A stretch of 64,000 nucleotides of DNA from Paraburkholderia phytofirmans PsJN. GTDB taxonomy: Bacteria > Pseudomonadota > Gammaproteobacteria > Burkholderiales > Burkholderiaceae. Positions 25,383 to 34,449 of the stretch are shown piece by piece. The stretch lies in contig NC_010676.1 in assembly GCF_000020125.1 (NCBI RefSeq), positions 2,294,001-2,358,000 of the forward strand. Direction: 5' to 3'. Each line of letters begins with the position of its first letter. Within the stretch, counting starts at the first letter, position 1. Under the pieces are notes generated by a model. It ran no database searches. It had not been told where the DNA came from and worked only from the letters and a program-made list of their open reading frames with translations. The translations under genes and the position numbers were made by a program.

Positions 25383-27374
25383 TTGAGCACACCTCCTTTC
25401 GAACCCGTCCAGCGCCCCCGCATCTGGGCCGTGAGTATCAGCCGCCTGCGCGATCTGTTTTTCGACATCGCGGGCGAATACGTGGAACGCGCGGACCTGC
25501 GCATCGTCTCGCACGGTTTCGAAGACGCCGTGCGCGAGATCGACGCCGCAGGCGCCGGTCGCCCGGATGTCGTGATTGCCGGCGGCTCGAACGGCGCGTA
25601 TCTGAAGACACGCGTGTCGGTGCCGGTCGTGTTGATCGGCCCGACCGGCTTCGACGTGATGCATGCGCTCGCGCGGGCGCGACGCGACGGAGCAAAGGTC
25701 GCCCTCGTTACGCACGGCAACACGCCTGACGAAGTGCGCCGCTTCGTCGCCGCCTACGCGCTCGACGTCACCTTCGCCTCTTATCAATCGGCGCAGCACG
25801 CGGAGAGCGTCGTGCTCGATCTGCGCGATCGCGGCATCGACGTGGTGGTCGGTCCTGGAATGGTCACCGATCTCGCGGCGAATGCCGGCATGGGTGCGGT
25901 GTTCCTGTACTCGCGCGCGTCGGTGCGCGCGGCCTTCGACACCGCGCTCGAAGTCGCGCAGGCCACGCGGCGCGAAACGATCCGGCGTCAACGGCTCGAC
26001 AATCTGCTGCAGCATCTGCGCGACGGCGTCGTCGCGCTCGACGCGCAAGGCCGCGTCGAAGCGATGAACCAGCGCCTCGCCGGCGTGCTCGGCCTCGAAG
26101 CGGCGAAGGCCGTGGGCCGCGTGCTGCTCGAACTCGCGCCCGATCTCGCGGGCAGCCTGCCGGACGCGGACGGCGACGCGTTGTGTACGGTGCGTGGCGT
26201 GAGCTATGTCGTGCATCGCGGGCCGCTGGCGAGCAGCAGCGCGGCGGCGGGCACGGTGCTGACGTTTCAGGAATCGCGCGCGGTCGAGCGGCTCGACCGC
26301 ACCTTGCGTTCACGCCAGCGCGTGCAGCAGTTCAGCGCGCGTTACCGGCTCGACGATATTGTCGGCGCGTCCGATTCGATCGAACGCGTGCGCGCGCTGG
26401 TGCGGCGCTATGCCCGTTCGGACGCCACCGTGCTGATTCTCGGCGAGAGCGGCACGGGCAAGGAAATGGTCGCGCAGAGCATGCATCAGTTGAGCCCACG
26501 GCGCGACTTCGCATTCGTCGCGATCAATTGCGGCGCGTTTCCCGAGGCGCTGCTGGAGAGCGAACTGTTCGGCTACGAGGAAGGCGCGTTCACCGGCGCG
26601 CGCAAGGGCGGCAAAGCGGGATTGATCGAAGTCGCGCACCGCGGCACGCTGTTTCTCGATGAAATCGGCGAAATGCCGCTGTCGCTGCAAAGCCGGCTTC
26701 TGCGCGTGCTGCAGGAACGTGAAGTCGTGCGGCTCGGATCGACGGAGCCGACACGTGTGGATATTCGCGTGGTCGCGGCGACGCATCGCGCGTTGACCGA
26801 GGGCATCGAAGCAGGCAGCTTTCGCGCGGACCTCTACTATCGGCTCAACATTCTGAGCATCGCGCTGCCGCCGCTGCGCGAACGGCCGACCGACCTGCTG
26901 CCGCTCGCCGTCGAACTGCTGCTGCAAGCCGCCGCGCGCGAACCGAGGCTCGCGGCGCGCCTGCCGGACGCGGCCGCCGCCGAGCGCCTGCTCGCCACGC
27001 TCGCCGAACCGCTCAAGCGCTACGCGTGGCCCGGCAATGTGCGTGAATTGCAGAACGTGATCGAACGGATCGCGGTCGAACTCGCCGATGTGGATGTGGA
27101 TGCAGACGCAAATGCGGACGTGGGCGCAATATCAGCAGGCGCCGCCGCACCCGTTCTCACCCGCGACATGTTGCGCACGGTCGCGCCTGAAATCGTCGAG
27201 CCGCACGCGCGCACGAAAAAAGCCGCGCTAACCCTGCGCGAACGCAGCCGTCACGTGGAAGCCGACGAAATCCGCGCCGCGCTCGCCGCGCACGACGGCG
27301 ACCGCGACGCGGTCTGCGAGGCGCTCGGCATCAGCAAGACGACGTTATGGCGGAAGCTGAGCGCGACGCAGTAG
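25383..27374 (+). CDS. prpR: PrpR, sigma-54-dependent activator of propionate catabolism
   Basis: A 663-residue regulator divergent from prpC. The N-terminal PrpR_N sensor (RPRIWAVSISRLRDLFFDIA) extends to about residue 200 and is followed by a PAS-like segment (DGVVALDAQGRVEAMNQRL). The AAA+ domain has Walker A GESGTGKE near 354 and GAFTGA near 402. The C-terminus has a Fis-type HTH (DAVCEALGISKTTLWRKLS). The family senses 2-methylcitrate. No ATG suits; the TTG at 25383 is taken, and the ribosome binding site is weak. An Asp/Val/Ala repeat (DVDVDADANADV) precedes the HTH. The 3' end overlaps the convergent AraC gene by 44 bases. Confidence 0.9.
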   Translation: MSTPPFEPVQRPRIWAVSISRLRDLFFDIAGEYVERADLRIVSHGFEDAVREIDAAGAGRPDVVIAGGSNGAYLKTRVSVPVVLIGPTGFDVMHALARARRDGAKVALVTHGNTPDEVRRFVAAYALDVTFASYQSAQHAESVVLDLRDRGIDVVVGPGMVTDLAANAGMGAVFLYSRASVRAAFDTALEVAQATRRETIRRQRLDNLLQHLRDGVVALDAQGRVEAMNQRLAGVLGLEAAKAVGRVLLELAPDLAGSLPDADGDALCTVRGVSYVVHRGPLASSSAAAGTVLTFQESRAVERLDRTLRSRQRVQQFSARYRLDDIVGASDSIERVRALVRRYARSDATVLILGESGTGKEMVAQSMHQLSPRRDFAFVAINCGAFPEALLESELFGYEEGAFTGARKGGKAGLIEVAHRGTLFLDEIGEMPLSLQSRLLRVLQEREVVRLGSTEPTRVDIRVVAATHRALTEGIEAGSFRADLYYRLNILSIALPPLRERPTDLLPLAVELLLQAAAREPRLAARLPDAAAAERLLATLAEPLKRYAWPGNVRELQNVIERIAVELADVDVDADANADVGAISAGAAAPVLTRDMLRTVAPEIVEPHARTKKAALTLRERSRHVEADEIRAALAAHDGDRDAVCEALGISKTTLWRKLSATQ

Positions 27375-27759
27375 GCGCGCTACTCAAGCCATTCAAGCCA
27401 CTCAAGCCGCTCGCGCCGCCATGCCGCGCCGCGTTGACCCCGGCGCGCGCGATGAACATGCTGGGCGTCATGCCGCAGCATCGCTTGAAATGGCGGCCAA
27501 AGTGGCTTTGATCGAAGAACCCAACCTCCGTCGCCACCACCGATCCCGGCACACCTTCGAGCAGCAGCGTCTGCGCACGCTGAATCCGCAGCCCGCACAG
27601 ATACCGGTAGGGCGACGATCCGTATTGCTGCCGGAACACCGTGGCGAAGCGCGACACGCTGAGCGCGGACAGCGCGGCAAGCTGGGCGAGCGTCACGGGT
27701 TCGTCGAAATGGTCTTCGATGAACGCGCGGGCCGCATTGAGACTGACGGACTGTTTCAT
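27331..27759 (-). CDS. Short AraC-family regulator (DNA-binding domain only)
   Basis: A 142-residue protein, like SoxS in being little more than the double helix-turn-helix (FDEPVTLAQLAALSALSVSRF and VVATEVGFFDQSHFGRHFKR). No sensor domain precedes it. The ATG at 27759 overlaps the stop of the FAD oxidase gene (ATGA), so it is the last gene of the large minus-strand operon and may regulate it. The C-terminal tail after the second HTH (GLSGLNGLS, then Ser/Ala-rich) is encoded partly by four 9-base repeats and runs into the 3' end of prpR. Confidence 0.8.
   Translation of the reverse strand: MKQSVSLNAARAFIEDHFDEPVTLAQLAALSALSVSRFATVFRQQYGSSPYRYLCGLRIQRAQTLLLEGVPGSVVATEVGFFDQSHFGRHFKRCCGMTPSMFIARAGVNAARHGGASGLSGLNGLSSAPTASRSASAITSSC
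27383..27418. repeat. 9-bp tandem repeat, 4 units, in the AraC 3' end
   Basis: Units CTCAAGCCA, TTCAAGCCA, CTCAAGCCG and CTCGCGCCG encode the GLSGLNGLS tail on the minus strand. Confidence 0.85.
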
Positions 27760-28925
27760 GACGTCACGATGGTCGAGCGGGCCGCCGGCTGTTTCGCGAA
27801 ACGCCGGATGGAAAACGCGTCGAGAGGAATCGGCGTAGTGCCCGTATCGACGAGTTCCGCCAGCGTTTCGCCGACGCCCGGGCCGATCTGAAACCCCGAG
27901 CCGCTGAAGCCGAACGCGTAGAACAGACCGTCGACCTGACTGCTCGGACCGATCACCGGTTCGCTGTCGGGCAGATAGCTTTCCACGCCGCTCCACACGC
28001 GAATCACATGCAGCGGCGCCAATGCCGGCACGAGCCGGCGCATCTGCGCAAGTTGCCGCACGGTGTTGATCGGCAACACCGAAGCGCGGCTCGTCACCGC
28101 GTCGGCGGGACCGGGCGGACCTCCGCCGACGATGATATTGCCGCGCGGAATCTGCCGAAAATAAATGCTCTCCTCCTTGATCGACGTAAACACGCCCATC
28201 GACGACTTGAACACGTACGGCACCGGCTCCGTCACGCACATTTGCGGCCCGCGCGTGGTGAGCGGCGCGGATTCGCCGAACTGCTCAGCCAGCCGGCTCG
28301 CCCACGCTCCGGCGCAGATCACGAGTTGCGCCGCCCAGTACACGTCACCGCGCGCGCTTTCCACGCGAAACCGTTCGCCGTCTTTTTCGACGCGTACGAT
28401 TTCCGTGTCCTCGATCACCTGCGCGCCCAGCCGGGCCGCCGCGCGACCGAACGCGGGCGCGGCGAGACGCGGATTGGCGTGGCCGTCGAGTGGCGAGATC
28501 GAAGCCGCCAGCACCTCGCGGCCGAGAAACGGAAAACGCCTGAACAACGCTTCGCCGTGCAGCACTTCGAGTTCGAGACCGTAGGCGCGCGCATCGATCG
28601 CGTACTGCTCGAAGTTCTCGACGTCCTTCTGGTGGTAGCACACGCGCGTATGTCCCGACGGCAGAAACTCGACGTCCTCGCCGAGCAGTTCCGTCGAGCG
28701 TTGCCATGTGCGCAGCGCGCGGTTCGCCATCGCCAGTTGCGATAACGCACGGCCCTGACGGCGAACGCCGCCGAAGTTCACGCCGCTCGCCTGCTGGCCG
28801 GTGAGTCCGCGTTCGAGCAAAATCACCGAGCGGTTGCGCCGGCGCAGGAAGAACGCTGTCGTCGTTCCCATGATGCCGCCGCCGATCACGATCACATCGG
28901 CTTCGTTGCGGGTCGTCGCGTTCAT
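27756..28925 (-). CDS. FAD-dependent amino/imino acid oxidoreductase, beta-like subunit
   Basis: A 389-residue DAO-family flavoprotein starting at the ATG at 28925. VIVIGGGIMGTTTAFFL is the dinucleotide-binding start, ERGLTGQQASGVNFGGVRRQGR the second FAD block, and FYAFGFSGSGFQIGPGVGE the C-terminal flavin block. With the next two genes it matches three-subunit enzymes of the HcnABC/opine oxidase/D-hydroxyproline dehydrogenase kind, in which this subunit oxidises the C-N bond. The ATG overlaps the stop of the 28922-30328 gene by 4 bases. The substrate is probably what the linked dipeptide-type importer brings in. Confidence 0.85.
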   Translation of the reverse strand: MNATTRNEADVIVIGGGIMGTTTAFFLRRRNRSVILLERGLTGQQASGVNFGGVRRQGRALSQLAMANRALRTWQRSTELLGEDVEFLPSGHTRVCYHQKDVENFEQYAIDARAYGLELEVLHGEALFRRFPFLGREVLAASISPLDGHANPRLAAPAFGRAAARLGAQVIEDTEIVRVEKDGERFRVESARGDVYWAAQLVICAGAWASRLAEQFGESAPLTTRGPQMCVTEPVPYVFKSSMGVFTSIKEESIYFRQIPRGNIIVGGGPPGPADAVTSRASVLPINTVRQLAQMRRLVPALAPLHVIRVWSGVESYLPDSEPVIGPSSQVDGLFYAFGFSGSGFQIGPGVGETLAELVDTGTTPIPLDAFSIRRFAKQPAARSTIVTS

Positions 28926-30328
28926 TTGCTCACCTCGGCGCTTACCGCTTCGCTTACTACTTCGCTTGCTACTTCGGTCAGCGCCACCGGCAGCGGTTTG
29001 ACCGGCGCCTGGCCGCGCAGCCGTCCCACGGAAGACAGCGGCACACATGCCGCCGCCGCGATGATTTCCGCGCCTGCGTGGCCGCAATAGCGCCCCTGGC
29101 AACGACCCATGCCGACGCGCGAAAACGCCTTCGCGCGATTGGCTTCTTTAGCGCCGGTCGCCTGCACCACGCGACGCAATTCGCCCGCCGTGATCGCTTC
29201 GCAACGGCAGACGATCGTTTCGTCCGGCAGCGACGCGGCGAATTTCGCCGGCCACGGAAACGCTCCACGCAGACCTTGGGCAAATCGCGAGAAGCGTGCG
29301 AGTTCGGCGCGCAAGTGCTCCACGCCGTCCACCGCTATACCGTGGTCCTCCAATGCGGCCAGCGCCGCGAGACGGCCCGAGCGCTCCGCTGCATCCGCGC
29401 CGCGTACTCGCGCGCCGTCGCCCGCAAGATAGACGCCCTTGATGCTGCTGCGGCCGTCGGCATCGATCTGCGGCAGCCACTGCTGGGCGTTTTCGTCGAA
29501 CACGAAGCGGCAGCCCGCGAGGTCCGCGAGTTGCGTTTCGGGCCGCAGGTGATAACCGAGCGCGACGGCATCGCACTTGAATTCGAGGCGCTTGCCACCG
29601 GGCAAGGCGACTTCGACCGCGCTCACGCCGTCTTGCGCCGAGCCTTTGATTTCGAGCGGCTCCACGCCGCGATGAACCGGCACGCGCGCGTGGGCCAGCA
29701 CGCGCGTCAACGCAATGCCTTTTCTGAGCGCGGCGGGAATCGCCAGCAGGCGCGGCAACGCGGCCACGCGTTGCATGAACGTCGAAGTGTCGAGCACCGC
29801 GGCAACCTGCGCGCCCGCCTTCACGTACTGCGCGGCCACGAGATACAACAGCGGGCCGCTGCCCATCATCACGATGCGCGAGCCGATCGCGCAGCCTTGC
29901 GACTTCAGCGCGACCTGCGCGCCGCCGAGGCTATAAGTGCCGGCCTGATGCCAGCCCTTAACCGGCATTAGCCGATCCGTCGCACCGCTGCAAACGATCA
30001 ACGCGTCGAAGGCGAGCGACCGATACCGCGTGCCGCTCACCAGATGCACGGCGTTCGGCGAGATGTTCCAGACCAGCGTTTCCGGCAAATAGTCGATCCG
30101 GCTCTTCAACGCATCGAAGCTCTGATGCAGCGACGTGGCACGCTCGGCCTCGGTGCCATAGAGCGTCTCATAGCTGCGCGAAAACCCTTCCGGTTGACGT
30201 CGATAAATCTGCCCGCCGTCGCGCCGGCCTTCGTCGATCACGACAGGCCGCAGCCCCGCTTCCGCGAGCGCCTGCGCGGCGCGCACCCCCGCCGGCCCAG
30301 CGCCGATGACGACTACGCGCGGGGCCAT
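28922..30328 (-). CDS. FAD/NAD(P)-binding oxidoreductase with BFD-like [2Fe-2S] domain, alpha-like subunit
   Basis: A 468-residue protein. VVVIGAGPAGVRAAQALAEA begins a pyridine nucleotide-disulphide oxidoreductase fold, with a second Gly-rich motif (IVMMGSGPLLYLVAAQ) and an FAD Asp block (GVYLAGDGARVRGADAA). The C-terminal BFD-like domain has the Cys pattern VCRCEAIT ... GRCQGRYCG for a [2Fe-2S] cluster. This is the HcnB/OoxA architecture. The C-terminal tail EVASEVVSEAVSAEVSK comes from four 12-base DNA repeats (28932-28979) that run into the next gene's ribosome binding region. It overlaps the 30313-30627 gene by 16 bases. Confidence 0.87.
   Translation of the reverse strand: MAPRVVVIGAGPAGVRAAQALAEAGLRPVVIDEGRRDGGQIYRRQPEGFSRSYETLYGTEAERATSLHQSFDALKSRIDYLPETLVWNISPNAVHLVSGTRYRSLAFDALIVCSGATDRLMPVKGWHQAGTYSLGGAQVALKSQGCAIGSRIVMMGSGPLLYLVAAQYVKAGAQVAAVLDTSTFMQRVAALPRLLAIPAALRKGIALTRVLAHARVPVHRGVEPLEIKGSAQDGVSAVEVALPGGKRLEFKCDAVALGYHLRPETQLADLAGCRFVFDENAQQWLPQIDADGRSSIKGVYLAGDGARVRGADAAERSGRLAALAALEDHGIAVDGVEHLRAELARFSRFAQGLRGAFPWPAKFAASLPDETIVCRCEAITAGELRRVVQATGAKEANRAKAFSRVGMGRCQGRYCGHAGAEIIAAAACVPLSSVGRLRGQAPVKPLPVALTEVASEVVSEAVSAEVSK
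28932..28979. repeat. 12-bp tandem repeat, 4 units, in the FAD/BFD gene 3' end
   Basis: Four imperfect 12-base units (second unit ACCGCTTCGCTT) encode the tetrapeptide series EVAS-EVVS-EAVS-AEVS. Confidence 0.75.
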
Positions 30329-30627
30329 TCACCCTCCCCGGCTTGCGCCAGCTTCGTGACGATCGACATGCCGGGCAGCGCGGGCGTGCTGCACGCGCGC
30401 ACGCGCTCGCCTTGCGCGGTCCACACCCAGCAGTCCTGGCACGCGCCCATCAGACAGAAACCGGCGCGCCGGCCATCGCCGAATTCGGAGTCGCGCAGCG
30501 TGGCGGTGCTGGTGAGCAGCGCGACCATCAGCGTGTCGCCTTCGGCGGCCTCGCGCACGACGCCGTCCACGGTGATCGGAAAGGTCTTGCGGCCCGTTTC
30601 CGCGACGCGTACAAACCGTCCGCTCAT
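30313..30627 (-). CDS. [2Fe-2S] ferredoxin-like small subunit (HcnA-like)
   Basis: A 104-residue protein from the ATG at 30627. It resembles the N-terminal 2Fe-2S domain of HcnA and of sarcosine oxidase alpha: ITVDGVVREAAEGDTLMVALL, then FCLMGACQDCWV with three of the cluster Cys, and a later Cys in VRACSTPA. It would be the small electron-transfer subunit of the trimeric oxidoreductase. The start overlaps the ABC ATPase stop by 4 bases. Confidence 0.87.
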   Translation of the reverse strand: MSGRFVRVAETGRKTFPITVDGVVREAAEGDTLMVALLTSTATLRDSEFGDGRRAGFCLMGACQDCWVWTAQGERVRACSTPALPGMSIVTKLAQAGEGEWPRA

Positions 30628-32468
30628 GCCGGGGTCGCCTCCACGGTCTGCAAACGGTTCAGTTCGGCGGCCGGATGGTGGCACAGAATCTCCGCGCCCG
30701 AAGGCAGCTTCTTCAACGAAGGCGGCGTCACGTTGCACTTGCCGTCGATACGCACCGGGCAGCGCGCGCGGAACGAGCACAACTCGGCGATGTCGGCGCT
30801 CTCGCCCATCGCCGGCAGGGCGGTCGCGACGATGTCGCGGCGCGCGTCGAGCCAGCCGGGTTTCAACGCCGGCACCGAATCGACCAACAAGCCCGTGTAC
30901 GGGTGATACGGCGGCGCCGCCAGCACCTCGCGCTGCCCCGCTTCCACGCGATGTCCCGCGTACAGCACGATCACTTCGTCGCAGATCGCGCGCACCGTCG
31001 AAATATCGTGGCTGATGAACATGTACGACACGCCCAGTTCGCGCCGCAATTCGGCGAGCAGATCGAGAATCGCGGCGCCGACCACCGTGTCCAACGCGGA
31101 TGTCACTTCGTCGCACAGTATCAACGCAGGCTCGGCGGCGAGCGCGCGCGCCAGATTCACACGCTGCTTCTGGCCGCCGGAGAGTCCGGCCGGCGTGCGC
31201 GTGGCGATCGAAGCCGGCAGCTTCACCAGATCGAGCAGGTCCAGCATGCGTTTCTTCGCGGCCGAGCCGCGCAGATGGTGATAGAACGCAAGAGGCCGCC
31301 CCAGAATATCGGCGATCGAATGGCTCGGATTGAGCGCCGTATCGGCGTTCTGAAACACGATCTGGATTTGCCGATACTGCTCCGGCGTGCGGCGGGAGAT
31401 TTGCGCGTTCAACGGCTCACCGTTGAACAGCACCTCGCCGCGCGCCCGGTCGACCAGCCCCGCCACCACACGCGCGAGCGTCGTCTTGCCGGAGCCGGAT
31501 TCGCCGATCACGCCGAGCGTGCTGCCGCGCGGAATCGACAGACTGACGTCGTCGAGCACGCGCACGGCAGGCGCGCCTTGCCGGTCGATGCGTCCATAGC
31601 CCGCCGACAGTCCGCGAATCTCCAGCAGCGGCGGCACGTGCTTGCCAGGGTTTTGCGGCAACGTCAGCACGGCTTCCGGACGCCGCGTCGCGGCCAGCAA
31701 CTGGCGCGTGTACGCATCCACGGGCGCGTCGAGCACTTGCGCGACCGCGCCGTTCTCCTTCACCGCGCCGCCGTTCAACACGACGATGCGGTCCGCCATT
31801 TGCGCGACCACCGCCAGATCGTGCGACACGTACACAGCCGTGGTGCCGAGTTCGCGAATCACCTTCTTGAAGGCCGCGAGCACTTCGATCTGCGTGGTGA
31901 CGTCGAGCGCGGTGGTCGGCTCGTCGAACACGACGACGGCCGGATCGGTGATCAAGGCCATCGCCGCCATCAGGCGCTGCAACTGACCGCCGGATACCTG
32001 GTGCGGATAGCGCTCGCCAATAGTTTCCGGCGCGGGCAGCGCGAGCGAACGGAACAGTCCGATCGCCTTGGCGGACGCCGCTTCTTTCGACATCAGGCGA
32101 TGCAGCAGCGCCGGTTCGATGACCTGATCCATGATCGTGCGCGCCGGATTGAAGCCGGCCGAGGCGCTCTGCGCGACGTACGCGACGGTGCGCGCGCGCA
32201 GCGCGCGGCGCCCCTTTGCATCGAGCGACAACACCTCGACCTCGCCGACGCGCACCGACCCGCCGCTGATCGCGCAGCCCGCGCGCGCATAGCCGAGCAG
32301 CGACAGCGCGATGGTGGTCTTGCCCGAACCGGACTCGCCGATCAGCGCGAGCACTTCGCCCTTCTTCACCGAGAAATCGACGCCCTTGACGATCTCCGTC
32401 ACCGGCCCCGGCGCCGCACCTGCGACGACTCTCAGGCCCTTCACTTCAATCATGTCGCGCTCAGCCAT
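30624..32468 (-). CDS. Fused dipeptide/oligopeptide ABC transporter ATPase (DppD-DppF type)
   Basis: A 614-residue protein joining two ABC ATPases. The first half has GESGSGKTTIALSLL, VSGGQLQRLMAAMAL and VVVFDEPTTALD. The second half has GESGSGKTTLARVVAG, LSGGQKQRVNLARAL and LILCDEVTSALD, then the oligopeptide-type C-terminal Cys-containing block (CSFRARCPVRIDGKC). It would power the importer formed by the two permeases and the binding protein next to it. The ATG at 32468 overlaps the stop of the 32468-33418 gene by one base. Confidence 0.92.
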   Translation of the reverse strand: MAERDMIEVKGLRVVAGAAPGPVTEIVKGVDFSVKKGEVLALIGESGSGKTTIALSLLGYARAGCAISGGSVRVGEVEVLSLDAKGRRALRARTVAYVAQSASAGFNPARTIMDQVIEPALLHRLMSKEAASAKAIGLFRSLALPAPETIGERYPHQVSGGQLQRLMAAMALITDPAVVVFDEPTTALDVTTQIEVLAAFKKVIRELGTTAVYVSHDLAVVAQMADRIVVLNGGAVKENGAVAQVLDAPVDAYTRQLLAATRRPEAVLTLPQNPGKHVPPLLEIRGLSAGYGRIDRQGAPAVRVLDDVSLSIPRGSTLGVIGESGSGKTTLARVVAGLVDRARGEVLFNGEPLNAQISRRTPEQYRQIQIVFQNADTALNPSHSIADILGRPLAFYHHLRGSAAKKRMLDLLDLVKLPASIATRTPAGLSGGQKQRVNLARALAAEPALILCDEVTSALDTVVGAAILDLLAELRRELGVSYMFISHDISTVRAICDEVIVLYAGHRVEAGQREVLAAPPYHPYTGLLVDSVPALKPGWLDARRDIVATALPAMGESADIAELCSFRARCPVRIDGKCNVTPPSLKKLPSGAEILCHHPAAELNRLQTVEATPA

Positions 32469-33418
32469 CACGCACCTCCATGCTTGCGGCTGCGACGCCG
32501 CAAGTTGTCGATCAGCAGATTCATGCCGATGGTCAGCGTCGCGATCGCGATGGCCGGCATCAGCACGGCGGGCGCGCCTTCCGACAAGCCGCCGATGTTC
32601 TCGCGCACGAGCGAACCCCAATCGGCGTTCGGCGGTTGCACGCCGAGGCCGAGGAAGCTCAACCCGCTCAGCAGCAGCACGATGAACACGAAGCGCAGGC
32701 CGAAATCGGCGAGCATCGGATGGATCATGTTGGGCAGCACCTCGACCCGCGCAATATAGAAGATGCCTTCGCCGCGCGCCCGAGCCACCTGCACGTATTC
32801 GAGGCTCATCACGTTCACCGCGAGCGAGCGCGAAATGCGGAACGCGCCGGGAATGTAGGCGGCCGCGGCGACCGTCGTCAGCATCGGAATCGACGACCCG
32901 AACGCGGCGATCACGACGAGCGCGAGCACCTTGCTCGGAATCGAAATCAGCGCGTCGAACAGGCGGCTCAGAATTTCATCGACCACACGGCCCGACACCG
33001 CCGCGAGCAGCCCGAAGAACGTGCCGATCACACTCGCGAGCACTGCTGCAGCGAGCGCGAGGCCGACGGTGTAGCGCGCGCCGTAGAGAATCCGGCTCAG
33101 CATGTCGCGGCCGAGATAGTCGGTGCCAAGCGGATACGCCGCGCTGTAACGGCCGAAAATTTCCGTCGAGGTCAGCGCGCCGCCTTTATACGGCGCGACC
33201 AGCGGCCCGATGAACGCGACCAGCAGCCAGAACGCCACCATCAGCAGACCGATCAGGCCGAGTACGGAAAAGCGGTGCACGAGACGTTTGAACACGCCCT
33301 GTTTCAGCGGCGCCACTTCGACAGGCGCAGGCTCGACGACCAGTTCGTCGCGGCGCACGTCGTACAGCTCCGTGCCGGCGTGAGGAACATGGTGGGGATT
33401 GGTAGGTTGGCTCATCAT
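32468..33418 (-). CDS. ABC transporter permease (DppC type)
   Basis: A 316-residue inner membrane permease. After a cytoplasmic N-terminus it has about six membrane segments. The family blocks are YPLGTDYLGRDMLSRILYGAR (first block, written here to its end at LYGAR) and the EAA loop EYVQVARARGEGI. The C-terminal membrane segments contain LLLSGLSFLGLGVQPP. The start at 33418 overlaps the DppB-type gene's stop (ATGATGA); the next Met codon at 33415 is an alternative. It forms the membrane pore together with the protein at 33415-34368. Confidence 0.9.
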   Translation of the reverse strand: MMSQPTNPHHVPHAGTELYDVRRDELVVEPAPVEVAPLKQGVFKRLVHRFSVLGLIGLLMVAFWLLVAFIGPLVAPYKGGALTSTEIFGRYSAAYPLGTDYLGRDMLSRILYGARYTVGLALAAAVLASVIGTFFGLLAAVSGRVVDEILSRLFDALISIPSKVLALVVIAAFGSSIPMLTTVAAAAYIPGAFRISRSLAVNVMSLEYVQVARARGEGIFYIARVEVLPNMIHPMLADFGLRFVFIVLLLSGLSFLGLGVQPPNADWGSLVRENIGGLSEGAPAVLMPAIAIATLTIGMNLLIDNLRRRSRKHGGA

Positions 33419-34368
33419 CGACGCAGCCTCGGGTTGGATACGATTTGACACAGGTCGGCGATCAGCACGAGCACCAGATACGCCGCGCAGAACACCATGA
33501 CGCAGCCCTGCACGAGCGGCATGTCGCGGTTGGTCACCGCGTCCACCATCAGGCTCGCGAGGCCGGGATAATTGAAGATCGACTCGACGATCACCACGCC
33601 GCCGAACAGATACGACAAGCTCAGCGCCACGGCATTGGCGATCGGTCCGATGGTGTTCGGCAACACATGCCGCCACACCACGCGCACCGGCGAGGCGCCC
33701 TTGAGCAAGGCCATTTCCACGTACGACGAATTGAGCTGATCGAGCACCGCGGCGCGCGTCATGCGCGCCATCTGCGCGACCAGCACGCAGCACAGCGTCA
33801 TCACCGGCATCGCGTAGATGCGCAGCAGCGCGCCGAACGAATGCACTTCCGACAGATACGACAGCGCCGGCAGCCAGCGCAGCTTCACCGCGAAGATCAG
33901 CACCGCGATGGTGGCGATCAGGAATTCCGGCACCGCGACCGTGGAGAGCGTCAGCACGTTGAGCGTGCGGTCGAGGAGCGAGCCGCGGAACATCGCCGAC
34001 GAAATGCCGATCAGCAGCGCTACCGGCACCGAGACCACCGCCGTCAGTCCGGCCAGCACCAGCGAGTTCGGCAGACGCGTCGCGATCAGTTGACTGACGG
34101 GCAGATTGTTCGACAGCGAGATGCCGAAGTTGCCGCTGACCACATGAAGCAGCCACACCAGGTAGCGTTGCAGCGCGGGCTGGTCGAGGCCGAACTGATG
34201 CCGCAGGGCAGCCACGGCTTCGGGGGTTGCCGCCTGGCCAAGCGCCTGCTGGGCCGCGTCGCCGGGCAGCAGCCCGGTGACGGCGAACACGACTGCCGAC
34301 ACCAGCAGCAGCGTAAGCAGCGCGAGGCCAAGGCGCGCGGCGATGAGACGTTGCGCATGTGCTTTCAT
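33415..34368 (-). CDS. ABC transporter permease (DppB type)
   Basis: A 317-residue permease with six membrane segments. It starts RLIAARLGLALLTLLLVSAVVF, has GLDQPALQRYLVWL in the periplasmic loop, and the EAA loop SYVEMALLKGASPVRVVWRHVLPN. This is the standard first permease of peptide/nickel/opine importers. It pairs with the DppC-type protein whose gene overlaps its end. The binding-protein gene lies 81 bases upstream on the same strand. Confidence 0.92.
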   Translation of the reverse strand: MKAHAQRLIAARLGLALLTLLLVSAVVFAVTGLLPGDAAQQALGQAATPEAVAALRHQFGLDQPALQRYLVWLLHVVSGNFGISLSNNLPVSQLIATRLPNSLVLAGLTAVVSVPVALLIGISSAMFRGSLLDRTLNVLTLSTVAVPEFLIATIAVLIFAVKLRWLPALSYLSEVHSFGALLRIYAMPVMTLCCVLVAQMARMTRAAVLDQLNSSYVEMALLKGASPVRVVWRHVLPNTIGPIANAVALSLSYLFGGVVIVESIFNYPGLASLMVDAVTNRDMPLVQGCVMVFCAAYLVLVLIADLCQIVSNPRLRR

Positions 34369-34449
34369 CGAGAATCGCCTCCATTGCAGTTGAAGCTGCG
34401 CGCCGCCATGAGGCGGCGCGTGTATTGCAGGGCGTGCCCCCGGTCGAGC

